A stretch of DNA of 64,000 nucleotides from Clostridiales bacterium (GTDB taxonomy: Bacteria; Bacillota; Clostridia; Saccharofermentanales; Saccharofermentanaceae). The stretch is from positions 1 to 64,000 of the forward strand of contig JAGCVX010000005.1 of assembly GCA_017962145.1 (NCBI GenBank), written 5' to 3'. Below, piece after piece: positions 18,935 through 26,768 of the stretch (the stretch's first letter is position 1; each line of letters opens with the position of its first letter). Both the position numbers and the translations under genes were made by a program. The notes below the pieces were generated by a model. It had not been told where the DNA came from. It saw only the letters and a list, made by a program, of their open reading frames with translations, and ran no database searches.

Positions 18935-19693
18935 TCACTTTCTCATCAGATCCCGCAATGCATTTACAAAGGTAGTCGCATCGAGATTCTCATTTTTTTC
19001 GATGGGCAATTTCAAGGAATAACCGGGGTCCGCGATATCCGGAAGCTGGTGCGCATCCGAGTCGACGATATAGTGATATCCGGTCAGTTCCGGATGTTTC
19101 TCCCAGAACTCCGGAAGGTTGCATCTGCGGCTGACCTCAAGAAGTCTTCCCTTCCACTCCTCCGGAACGGTGCCGAGTGATGCCACCATACTGTAGGAGT
19201 CCTTGTCGATATGAGCCGGGATCGCCGCGGCGCCCAGTTCATCAAGCTTGGCATAAAGTTCGATCATGGAACAGTCGGAACCTGTAGAAAGCAGATATTC
19301 CAGTTCTTCGACGACCTCGTCATCGTCATTCATGACATACTGGTTGCCGAAGATCTCGACTCGGTTTTTGATCTTCGGGCGCCTCGATGTCCAGAATTCT
19401 TCGAACTCCAGGGCTTTTTCACAATTCGGGAAAAGCGCCAGCACGTGAAATCCTTCTGCGACTTCCACTTCCATACCCGGAATCACAAGCGGTGCGTGTC
19501 CCTGCTCTTTTTTCAGAAACTCCGAACACTTCACCGCCGCTTCACAGTTTCTGCTGCTGCAGTGATCCGTGACCGCGATCACATCCAGTCCGTTTAAAAA
19601 GGCCATAGATACCATATTCCCCGGTGTCATATCGTTCTCGGCACACGGGGAAAGCGCAGAATGCATATGAAGATCACATACAAAAATGGCCAT
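18935..19693 (-). CDS. PHP-domain metal-dependent phosphoesterase
   Basis: Polymerase-and-histidinol-phosphatase fold hydrolase, 252 residues, cytosolic. Metal ligands are visible in CDLHMHSALSPC, VIAVTDHC, IPGMEVEVAEGFHVLALF, AIPAHIDKDSYS and YIVDSDAHQL. Such genes sit in hydrogenase-associated gene clusters next to DRTGG and GHKL proteins; the substrate is not known for this group, though a nucleotide or sugar phosphate is likely. It lies 10 bases after the DRTGG gene and 81 bases before the GHKL ATPase gene. The start is the ATG at 19693, with only a weak ribosome site. Confidence 0.9.
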   Translation of the reverse strand: MAIFVCDLHMHSALSPCAENDMTPGNMVSMAFLNGLDVIAVTDHCSSRNCEAAVKCSEFLKKEQGHAPLVIPGMEVEVAEGFHVLALFPNCEKALEFEEFWTSRRPKIKNRVEIFGNQYVMNDDDEVVEELEYLLSTGSDCSMIELYAKLDELGAAAIPAHIDKDSYSMVASLGTVPEEWKGRLLEVSRRCNLPEFWEKHPELTGYHYIVDSDAHQLPDIADPGYSLKLPIEKNENLDATTFVNALRDLMRK

Positions 19694-19703
19694 GGAAGAT
19701 GAA

Positions 19704-20051
19704 TCAGACCTCCATCGTATCGATTATTCCTGCAAGAACGGAACAGGCCTCATATGTATCCATCGCGGTGGAGCATACACAGATCTCTTCCTCTTTGGCT
19801 TTTTCCAGAACTGCTTCCTGGATCACGACATCTTCCGTCAGAACGACGAGCGGACATTCATTTAAAGAAGCGACCGCGATGACGTTCATGCTGTTTAAGA
19901 TCGTAAACCAGCACTCGTCTGCCTGAAGATGGGCCATGACGTGGGAAAGCATATCTCCGGCATAGCCTTTCTTGATCTGTGCATCCGGACGGTATACTTC
20001 CGTCAGAACGTTCAGATGCATCGCTTCAATGATTTCAGATACTGTTCTCAT
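19704..20051 (-). CDS. DRTGG-domain protein (second of two in the cluster)
   Basis: A 115-residue single-domain protein of the DRTGG family, the regulatory module otherwise found in phosphotransacetylases and CBS proteins. Visible strands are GYAGDMLSHVMAHLQADECW and NVIAVASLNECPLVVLTED. It lacks any catalytic domain and probably binds a ligand or partner. AGGAG precedes the ATG by seven bases. It sits between the HydA-like and PHP genes. The other DRTGG gene at 21860-22216 is similar in length but clearly diverged, so the pair may form a heteromer. Confidence 0.85.
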   Translation of the reverse strand: MRTVSEIIEAMHLNVLTEVYRPDAQIKKGYAGDMLSHVMAHLQADECWFTILNSMNVIAVASLNECPLVVLTEDVVIQEAVLEKAKEEEICVCSTAMDTYEACSVLAGIIDTMEV

Positions 20052-20064
20052 AAAGATTCTCCTG

Positions 20065-21390
20065 TTATTCCTTACTCATCCGCTTCTGACGGATAATGCA
20101 GTTGTCGATACTTGCTCTTCCCTGTACGATATCTTCCGCCATCGCCGCGCAGGACGGTGCACCACAGGCGCCGCAGTCCAGCTGAGGAAGCGTTGCGAGG
20201 ATCTCATCGATCTGCTCGTACTTGGTCATGGCCTCACCGATATTCTCCGAAAGACGCATCGCGTGGTTCTCCGGAAGCGGCAGTTCCCATACTTGCGGGA
20301 TGATATCTTCCTCATGCACGATCAGCTGCGGGAAAAGCTCTTTCTCCATATAGAAGTCATGTACATGTTCACGAAGCTTCGCGTGGGACGTAAAGCGGTT
20401 CATGACCGTAAGCGGACCTCCGATACATCCGCCGAAGCAGCAGGTCGCTTCTACATAAGCGATCTTCTTGATATTGTCTCTGTCGATCTCCTCGAGGATA
20501 TCGATGACGTTCTCGATACCGTCAACAGCAAGGAAGTTTTCGATCTGCATGCTGCTGGTCTCGCCTCCGATCGCCGCGCAGCGCAGTCCGTCCGGATCCG
20601 AGATACGGATCGCTCTTTCTTCTTCGTGGGTCAGCGAATCGTGCTGTGTGATCTTGTCGAGAAGCTTTCGAAGCTGCGGATAAACGTCGTGAGTACCGAC
20701 ACAAGTCGAGATCAGGGACTTCTTCTTCCAGAGCGGGTTGATGACCGAGGTCACCTTCGCCGGGCACGGAGAAATATAGCAGATATAGATCAAAGATTTC
20801 TTGATCTGCAGTTTCTGGCAAAGATAATCGATGGCATACTGTGCCGTCAGTTCCATCGGGGAATCCAGCGTGACCAGATGGGAGATCAGGGCACGGTATT
20901 TCATCTGGATCAGACGTACGACTACCGGGCATGTGGTAGAGATCATGGGGAAGATTTCACTCTTTTCATCTTCTGTCATCTCTTCCGCAGCCATCTGTTT
21001 TTCACGGAGCATCTGCTTGGCGGCAGATACATAACCGGAGAATCCGATCGACTCATCAAAAACATAGTCAAATCCCAGTTCACGAACGGCTTTGAGCACG
21101 TCGATACGTGTCGCCTGATTCTCGAACTGAGAAAAGAGCGCAGGGCTTACAACGGCGACCTTGACTTTACCGCTTGCCGCGGAAAGGCGTTCCTCAAGCG
21201 TGTCTGTCACCGCAATCTTAGCATGGTAAGGGCATATACGGATGCACTGGGCGCAGTCGATACAGCGGATATCGTATATCGTCGCTTTTCCACCGCGTAC
21301 GCGGATCGCCTGGGTCGGACAGCCTTTACTGCAGGTAGTACATCCGACACAAAGATCCCCTATCAACGAAACACTGTGTAGTTTTTTCAC
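20065..21390 (-). CDS. [FeFe]-hydrogenase-like Fe-S protein, probably sensory
   Basis: A 441-residue protein with two 4Fe-4S ferredoxin motifs (Cys 14, 17, 20, 24 and 43, 46, 49, 53), a hydrogenase H-domain and a C-terminal Fe-S domain (Cys 406, 409, 414, 431, LDCGACGAPSC). H-cluster ligand positions appear kept: C154 (TTCP), C209 (SPCPAK), C318 and C322 (CCFGGC). The cysteine that normally precedes the first ligand and passes protons is Thr153 here, so strong catalysis is unlikely. GTG start with GAGG upstream. Flanked by GHKL, DRTGG and PHP genes, as in hydrogenase-like sensory loci. Probably reads redox state or H2 and signals through its neighbours. Confidence 0.87.
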   Translation of the reverse strand: MKKLHSVSLIGDLCVGCTTCSKGCPTQAIRVRGGKATIYDIRCIDCAQCIRICPYHAKIAVTDTLEERLSAASGKVKVAVVSPALFSQFENQATRIDVLKAVRELGFDYVFDESIGFSGYVSAAKQMLREKQMAAEEMTEDEKSEIFPMISTTCPVVVRLIQMKYRALISHLVTLDSPMELTAQYAIDYLCQKLQIKKSLIYICYISPCPAKVTSVINPLWKKKSLISTCVGTHDVYPQLRKLLDKITQHDSLTHEEERAIRISDPDGLRCAAIGGETSSMQIENFLAVDGIENVIDILEEIDRDNIKKIAYVEATCCFGGCIGGPLTVMNRFTSHAKLREHVHDFYMEKELFPQLIVHEEDIIPQVWELPLPENHAMRLSENIGEAMTKYEQIDEILATLPQLDCGACGAPSCAAMAEDIVQGRASIDNCIIRQKRMSKE

Positions 21391-21440
21391 GGTTTTCCTC
21401 TAAGCTTCCCGGCAGTGCCCCTGTCCGACACTGCCTTGTA

Positions 21441-21863
21441 TCAGTTGAAATTCACGATCATCGTGACTTTGGTTCCTTCTCCGACTTTCGTATCGATAGA
21501 AAGATCGTCACAGTTCTTCTTAATATTCGGAAGTCCCATTCCGGCTCCAAAACCCATCTCACGGGCAAGATCCGGAGCAGTCGACCAGCCGGCCACCATT
21601 GCCTGATCCAGATCCGGGATACCCGGGCCATGATCCTCGATGATGATCTGTACCCGATCCGGGAAAACTGTTACCTCAGCCATACCGCCCTGGCCGTGGA
21701 TCACGGCGTTGATCTCCGCCTCATACATAGCGATGGAGGCACGTTTGATATCTTCGGCTCTTACGCCCAGGCGGCTTAAGGACTTCTTCATCGAGCTGCT
21801 GGCTTCACCTGCGTGTGTGAAGTCATTGGCCCGGATCTCATATTGACGTACTAACGGTTCTAT
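21441..21863 (-). CDS. SpoIIAB-like GHKL ATPase/serine kinase, apparent ATA start
   Basis: Anti-sigma-factor-type ATPase of about 141 residues: AMYEAEINAVIHGQGG (N box), IIIEDHGPGIPDLDQAM (G1), and AREMGFGAGMGLPNIKKNCD (G2). Relatives sit beside HydA-like genes in Clostridia. The start is unusual: GGAGG lies seven bases before an ATA codon at 21863 that overlaps the upstream TAG stop (ATAG), giving an N-terminus (IEPLVRQYEI) like the family's. The next in-frame ATG upstream (21911) has no ribosome site and would overlap the DRTGG gene by 52 bases; the next downstream would remove part of the fold. Possibly a rare non-ATG start or a sequencing error. Confidence 0.8.
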   Translation of the reverse strand: MEPLVRQYEIRANDFTHAGEASSSMKKSLSRLGVRAEDIKRASIAMYEAEINAVIHGQGGMAEVTVFPDRVQIIIEDHGPGIPDLDQAMVAGWSTAPDLAREMGFGAGMGLPNIKKNCDDLSIDTKVGEGTKVTMIVNFN

Positions 21864-22216
21864 AAGGCAGCCTCCTTTCCACGAAGTCCGGCTTCGTAGA
21901 GGAGTCCGCATACAGTAAACATCGAAAGAGGTGAAGTCATAAGACCGATTCCCTTCTCCTTGGCGAGTTCCTGCATCGTTTCATCCGGGACTTTACCACG
22001 GACAAAGATAATCACTTTTACATCGAGCATCTCGGCTGTACGGATCGTCTGGGGATTCACAAGACCGGTAATCATGATCTGACTATCGTCACTGCTAAAT
22101 GCCATCACATCACTCATCAGGTCTGAACCGCAGGCGATCTGCAGGTCCTCCTCAAAGCTGTCCGATTCCACGAGTATTTCAGCATTCAAAAGCTTTGCAC
22201 AATCACAAACTTTCAT
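21860..22216 (-). CDS. DRTGG-domain protein (first gene of the redox cluster)
   Basis: A 118-residue DRTGG-domain protein beginning MKVCDCAKLLNAEIL. Visible are the strand-loop ACGSDLMSDVMAF, MITGLVNPQTIRTAEML and DVKVIIFVRGKVPDETM. It carries no enzyme domain. GGGAGG precedes the ATG by six bases. As the first gene it probably follows a promoter in the 190-base gap shared with the divergent glutamine synthetase gene. Its stop overlaps the likely start of the SpoIIAB-like gene, so the two are translated together. Ligand unknown. Confidence 0.86.
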   Translation of the reverse strand: MKVCDCAKLLNAEILVESDSFEEDLQIACGSDLMSDVMAFSSDDSQIMITGLVNPQTIRTAEMLDVKVIIFVRGKVPDETMQELAKEKGIGLMTSPLSMFTVCGLLYEAGLRGKEAAL

Positions 22217-22362
22217 ATATGACCTCCCTCAAGAAAAGCGCTTCCCCCCTTTGGGCATGCGCATTTCGCTCTATATGATAATTATATTATTAATAAAGGC
22301 GATGTGCTATACAATTTCGTGGAATTTCTCTATAAACGAAGACTAGTACAATTTGGATTTAA

Positions 22363-22371
22363 TGGTATAAT
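22363..22371 (+). promoter_or_regulatory. Extended -10 promoter of the glutamine synthetase gene
   Basis: TGGTATAAT (TGn plus TATAAT) 36 bases before the start codon, on the plus strand. No good -35 is visible, which fits an extended -10 promoter. Confidence 0.6.
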
Positions 22372-22406
22372 GACTCTGATTTTATAAAACGAAAGGTGAA
22401 TTCCAT

Positions 22407-24317
22407 ATGACGAACTTTCGAATCTATCCGGATCTGCTTTACCTTCTTCCGCCGAAAACGCATAATGCGCAGGACCTTGAGCAGATCCTTGGCGAGCACC
22501 CGGAAATCAAATTCGTTTCTTTCGTAGGCATCGACCTTGCCGGAAACGATACCGATGAAAAGATCCCGATCATCAACTTTATTGATAATCTCCAGGGATA
22601 CCTCAGCGGATGTGTTGTCCAGACCGACGGTTCTTCAGTTGAACTTCCCGGCATCGCAACACTTAACGATGGTCGTGTAGACTTCGAGCCGGACCGCGAC
22701 GTCATGTGGTTCATCGACTATAACTACGAACATCTCGATCCGGAGAACAACCTGCCGATCGGCACACTCCGAATCCCTTCTTTCCTGATCCATAACGGTG
22801 ACAAAGTTTGCTCCCGTTCGATCTTAAAGCGCTGCGCCGACCGTTTCGCTTCCGAGCTGGAGCGTTACATCCGTTCTTATCCGGCGATCTGCGAAGAACT
22901 TGGTTTCACATTAGACGAATTCGACCGTATCGAGCTTACGACGGCAACCGAGCTTGAGTTCTGGGTCAGCTCTCCGGAAGAAAAGATCAACACTCGTGTG
23001 CTCTCTACTTCCCAGAGCCTCAAAGAGCAGTACTGGAAGCGTACAAAGGGTGTCGTTCGTACCGCACTGGAGCAGACCGTACTTCTTCTCGAGCTTTATG
23101 GTTTCGAGCCGGAGATGGGTCATAAGGAAGTCGGCGGTGTAAAGGCACATCTTTCCGACGCCGGTGATTTCCATAACATCATGGAGCAGCTCGAAGTAGA
23201 CTGGCATTATTCCAACGCTCTGCAGGCTGCTGACTATGAACTGATGGCCAGAATCTTCATCAAGGAGATCTTCCGTATGCACGGTCTGGAAGTCAGCTTC
23301 TGCGCAAAGCCTCTCCCGGGTGTTGCCGGTTCCGGTGAGCATACCCATGTAAATGCTGTTGCCTATCTCAAGGACGGTCATAAGGTCAACCTCTTCAGCC
23401 CGAAGGACATGAAGAAGGATTTCCTCGGCACGATCGGCTGGGGCGCACTCATGGGCTTCATGAAGCACTACACACTGATCAACCCCTTCATTTCCGTAAC
23501 GACCGACGCATTCTTAAGATTGCAGCCCGGTTTCGAAGCACCTACACATGCAGTTGCTTCTCTCGGAAAAGATATCAACACACCGTCCCGTAACCGTTCT
23601 GTACTTCTCGGCTTGATCCGTAACTCGGACAGCGCTGTACAGACACGTTTCGAGATCCGTTCTCCTAACCCGCACACCAACACATACCTTTGCCTTTCCG
23701 CTTCTTATCAGTGCATGCTCGACGGTATCGAGTACGCCATCACTTCCGGAAAGTCCACGGAAGAACTCGAGAAAGAATTCTGCAAGGGTTATGGTGAAGA
23801 AGCCGATTATCTGGATAAGGATAAGGTCTACCGCTGCGAGGACGATATCTTCACGAACTTCTCTACGGAAGAGCGTGACCGTCTTTTCGGTGCTCCGCCG
23901 GCAACGGTTTACGATTCTCTGCGTTGCCTGCTGCATGCAGATGACCTGATCCCGATCCTGTGCGCAGGCGGTGTATTCAGTGATCAGCTTATCTCTTCTT
24001 ATGCTCACGCGATGCTGGATCGTTGGCAGATGGAACTTTCCGAGCGTATCATCCCGACCAACCTTTCCCAGATCCGTAACATCGTACCGTTCCACGATCC
24101 GATGAACAGTTACGATGTCGCTCTCTGGAAAGAGATCGACGCGATCCGTAATCACCTGGCAAAGGATACTTCCGAGTATGTATCCATCTTTAAGGAGATC
24201 CGCCTCGCTATCGACGCGAAGAACCTTAAGGAACTCAGCAAGCTCCAGCAGCAGATGAATTCTCTCATGAATGAGATGACGACTCTTTACGCGGACTACA
24301 GCGCAAACCAGCTCTGA
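22407..24317 (+). CDS. Glutamine synthetase family protein, long form
   Basis: Ligates glutamate and ammonium with ATP if active. The 636-residue product is longer than type I GlnA (about 445-470) and shorter than type III (about 700). Visible family parts are ATELEFWV, the flap and histidine loop GSGEHTHVN, the alignment SLGKDINTPSRNRS, and RFEIRSPNPHTNTYLCLSASY. An extra helical C-terminus of about 130 residues follows the catalytic domain. It has its own promoter and a strong terminator and lies opposite the redox cluster. Because of the long C-terminus and diverged N-terminus, a role other than ammonia assimilation, such as amine or polyamine ligation, cannot be excluded. Confidence 0.88.
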   Translation: MTNFRIYPDLLYLLPPKTHNAQDLEQILGEHPEIKFVSFVGIDLAGNDTDEKIPIINFIDNLQGYLSGCVVQTDGSSVELPGIATLNDGRVDFEPDRDVMWFIDYNYEHLDPENNLPIGTLRIPSFLIHNGDKVCSRSILKRCADRFASELERYIRSYPAICEELGFTLDEFDRIELTTATELEFWVSSPEEKINTRVLSTSQSLKEQYWKRTKGVVRTALEQTVLLLELYGFEPEMGHKEVGGVKAHLSDAGDFHNIMEQLEVDWHYSNALQAADYELMARIFIKEIFRMHGLEVSFCAKPLPGVAGSGEHTHVNAVAYLKDGHKVNLFSPKDMKKDFLGTIGWGALMGFMKHYTLINPFISVTTDAFLRLQPGFEAPTHAVASLGKDINTPSRNRSVLLGLIRNSDSAVQTRFEIRSPNPHTNTYLCLSASYQCMLDGIEYAITSGKSTEELEKEFCKGYGEEADYLDKDKVYRCEDDIFTNFSTEERDRLFGAPPATVYDSLRCLLHADDLIPILCAGGVFSDQLISSYAHAMLDRWQMELSERIIPTNLSQIRNIVPFHDPMNSYDVALWKEIDAIRNHLAKDTSEYVSIFKEIRLAIDAKNLKELSKLQQQMNSLMNEMTTLYADYSANQL

Positions 24318-24339
24318 TTTTTCGGAAAAAGCAGCAAAC

Positions 24340-24380
24340 AAAAACACTTTCCTTGCCAAAGCTCGGAAAGTGTTTTTTTG
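24340..24380. terminator. Bidirectional intrinsic terminator
   Basis: Perfect 11-base-pair stem AAACACTTTCC / GGAAAGTGTTT with T runs on both strands, lying between the convergent glutamine synthetase and hom genes. It can serve both. Confidence 0.95.
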
Positions 24381-24399
24381 TTACCGAATTTATCAGATC

Positions 24400-25629
24400 T
24401 TAGAAAATGCGGATCATGGAGATCACGTTATCGAAGTTCTCAAGTCCGATCGCGAGCTGTGCTTCCGTCATGTCGCCATCTTTACCGAGGATAACGGCCT
24501 TCTCGCCTTCTGCTTCATAAACGCAGGGCTGGCAGGATATCTCCGGGAATGCCTCGCTGATCGCTTCATCTGAAACGCTGTCCGGAAGACGGAGCAGTAC
24601 GGACACCACATGATTCTCGATCGGAGAAAGGACCGGCTTGTCGGAAACGAACCACTCAGTAATGTGGGCGTCCTTGTCCTGATGCAGAGCTGCATCCATG
24701 ACGTCGCCGACAACAGCCGAAGCAGTAGCGAGCTTACCTGCGCCCTGACCATAGAACATGGCGTCGCCCAGTGCATTTCCCGTAACCATAATGGCGTTAA
24801 ATACATCGTTGGCACATGCCAGCGGGTGGCTCTTGGATACCAGGTGCGGTGCGACATAGGCAAATGCACCGTCCTCTTTATTTTCGAAAACAGCCAGAAG
24901 CTTGATCGAAGCGTTCATCTCTTTGGCATATTCCATATCCTTTGTGGTGATATTGGTAATACCGACAGTAAAGAGCTTGGTCGGATCGACATAGGCGCCG
25001 TCGAGTGCGATCGTACTTAAGATCGCGATCTTTCTCTGTGCGTCAATACCATCAACATCCGCGGACGGATTGGCCTCGGCATAACCCTTGCTCTGTGCTT
25101 CCTTCAGTGCCTTTTCAAAATCCGAACCGCACTCGGCCATCTGAGTCAGGATATAGTTGGTGGTACCGTTCACGATACCTGCGATACGCTCGACTTTGTT
25201 TGCAGCCAGGCAGCGGTGCAGCGGACGGATGATCGGGATACCGCCACCGACGGAAGCCTCAAAGATATAGCTACAGTTATTGGCTTTTGCGATCTGCATC
25301 AGCTCTACACCATGTGTAGAAACGAGCTCCTTGTTCGAAGTTACGACTGTCTTTCCGGAAGAAAGAGCCTGCTTGGTATATTCATAAGCGATTCTCGCAC
25401 CGCCGATGGTCTCGACTACGATCGAGATCTCACTGTCGCCGAATACTTCATCTTTATTGGTTGTGATCAGATCCGCAAAAGGACTGTCCGGGAATTCATG
25501 GATATCCAGGATCTTCTTAACTCGTACTTCTTCACCGACGCGTTTTGCGATACGGTCTTTATTCATGGCGATAACTTCTGCTACACCGCATCCGACTACG
25601 CCGAATCCTAAAATTGCGATATTTTTCAT
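24400..25629 (-). CDS. hom: Homoserine dehydrogenase with C-terminal ACT domain
   Basis: Reduces aspartate semialdehyde to homoserine, the branch to threonine and methionine. The 409-residue product starts MKNIAILGFGVVGCGVAEV (NAD(P) Rossmann loop), continues with VTSNKELVSTHG, the substrate site GGGIPIIRPL, GIVNGTTNYIL and NPSADVDGIDAQRKIAILS, and ends in an ACT domain (about residue 330 on) for feedback control. The ATG at 25629 follows GGGAG by eight bases and lies five bases after the ACT-protein stop, so the two are one operon. No thrB or thrC is in the window. Confidence 0.97.
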   Translation of the reverse strand: MKNIAILGFGVVGCGVAEVIAMNKDRIAKRVGEEVRVKKILDIHEFPDSPFADLITTNKDEVFGDSEISIVVETIGGARIAYEYTKQALSSGKTVVTSNKELVSTHGVELMQIAKANNCSYIFEASVGGGIPIIRPLHRCLAANKVERIAGIVNGTTNYILTQMAECGSDFEKALKEAQSKGYAEANPSADVDGIDAQRKIAILSTIALDGAYVDPTKLFTVGITNITTKDMEYAKEMNASIKLLAVFENKEDGAFAYVAPHLVSKSHPLACANDVFNAIMVTGNALGDAMFYGQGAGKLATASAVVGDVMDAALHQDKDAHITEWFVSDKPVLSPIENHVVSVLLRLPDSVSDEAISEAFPEISCQPCVYEAEGEKAVILGKDGDMTEAQLAIGLENFDNVISMIRIF

Positions 25630-25634
25630 CTTAA

Positions 25635-26078
25635 TCACTCCCTAGCCATTATTCTGCAGGATCTTACTCCCGGTATCTTTTCCACATCTTTGATCAATAC
25701 ATCGATGGATTCCGTCATGCGGTCCGTCTCCATGGAGACCGAAACATCCGCCAGTCCATTGATCGGGATGTTCTGATTGATCGTAAGGATATTTCCCTTC
25801 ATAAAAGCGATGCACTGGATGATGCCGGCAAGGATTCCGGGGAAATTCTCGACCGCAACGATGAGCGTCACGATCTTGCCCTGGCTTGTCTCGTAAAACG
25901 GCATGACAGAGTCTTTATACTTATAGTAAGCACTACGGGAAAGCGAAACCATCTTCACGGCTTCGTTAACAGAAACCGCCTTTCCGGAATTCAGCAGACG
26001 CTTAGCCTCCATCACCTTGACGAAGACTTCCGGTAAAACATCTGATTTCACGAGTAAATAGTCATTATTCTCAGACAT
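25635..26078 (-). CDS. ACT-domain protein with N-terminal helix-turn-helix (PheB-like)
   Basis: A 147-residue protein with a small helix-turn-helix-like N-terminus (AVSVNEAVKMVSLSRSAYYK) and one C-terminal ACT domain (GKIVTLIVAVENFPGILAGI, INGLADVSVSMETDRM). Homologues (UPF0735/PheB type) regularly precede hom in Firmicutes and probably tie homoserine synthesis to an amino-acid signal. It begins behind AAGG and shares a transcript with hom. Enzymatic activity is not expected. Confidence 0.92.
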   Translation of the reverse strand: MSENNDYLLVKSDVLPEVFVKVMEAKRLLNSGKAVSVNEAVKMVSLSRSAYYKYKDSVMPFYETSQGKIVTLIVAVENFPGILAGIIQCIAFMKGNILTINQNIPINGLADVSVSMETDRMTESIDVLIKDVEKIPGVRSCRIMARE

Positions 26079-26125
26079 ACTGACCTTCCTGACCGCTCCT
26101 TAAGAAAGGATTGTTTTGTGTCCGA

Positions 26126-26146
26126 GTGTCCACGGTGCGCGAACAC
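26126..26146 (-). other. Leader hairpin before the ACT-hom operon
   Basis: Nine-pair imperfect hairpin (GTGTTCGCG, loop, CGTGGACAC in the minus-strand RNA, with two U-G pairs) in the 89-base gap between rdgB and the ACT gene. No T run follows, so it is not a terminator. It may be part of a leader, or chance. Confidence 0.3.
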
Positions 26147-26167
26147 TTGTGCACGGAGGAAAGTATA

Positions 26168-26758
26168 TCATTTTTGTTTCAATATGGCAAGCATGGAACG
26201 AAGAGCCTTACCACGATGACTGATCGCATTCTTCTCTTCGTCTGAAATCTCGGCGGTTGTCTTGCCGATCTCGGGAACGAAAAAGATCGGATCATAACCG
26301 AAGCCGTTCTCACCGCGGGGCTCGGAAAGCAGCACGCCATCGCACTGTTCCTTCACTACGAAATGGGAGCCGTCCGGGCGTACGACTGCGATCGCGCATA
26401 CAAAATGCGCCGTCCACTGTTCTTTCGGCACGTCTTTGAGCATGTCCCAGATCATCTCGAACTTTTCCTGATAGGTCGAATCTACACCGCAGAAACGTGA
26501 AGAATAGATACCCGGGGCGCCATCGAGCGCATCGATGCAAAGACCGGAATCATCCGCCATGACATAGCCTCCGACCTGCTTATGGATCGCCGTTGCCTTT
26601 AAAAGTGCATTTCCCTCAAAAGAATCCGCATCTTCCACGACATCCGTATGGATCCCGATATTCTCCATGCCTACGATCTCAAACGGAAATCCGGAAAGGA
26701 TCTCCTTGATCTCGTGGATCTTATCCTTATTCTTACTTGCTACCAGAAAACGTTCCAT
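26168..26758 (-). CDS. rdgB: Non-canonical purine NTP pyrophosphatase (RdgB/HAM1)
   Basis: Hydrolyses dITP, XTP and related nucleotides to monophosphates, cleaning the nucleotide pool. The 196-residue product starts MERFLVASKNKDKIHEIKEI and shows TDVVEDADSFEGNALLKA, ADDSGLCIDALDGAPGIYSS, and the C-terminal signature RGENGFGYDPIFF with HRGKALR. GGAGG precedes the chosen ATG by five bases; an upstream ATG at 26800 lacks support and overlaps the rsmF end. It is the last gene of the argS operon. Confidence 0.97.
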   Translation of the reverse strand: MERFLVASKNKDKIHEIKEILSGFPFEIVGMENIGIHTDVVEDADSFEGNALLKATAIHKQVGGYVMADDSGLCIDALDGAPGIYSSRFCGVDSTYQEKFEMIWDMLKDVPKEQWTAHFVCAIAVVRPDGSHFVVKEQCDGVLLSEPRGENGFGYDPIFFVPEIGKTTAEISDEEKNAISHRGKALRSMLAILKQK

Positions 26759-26768
26759 ATTCTCCTCC

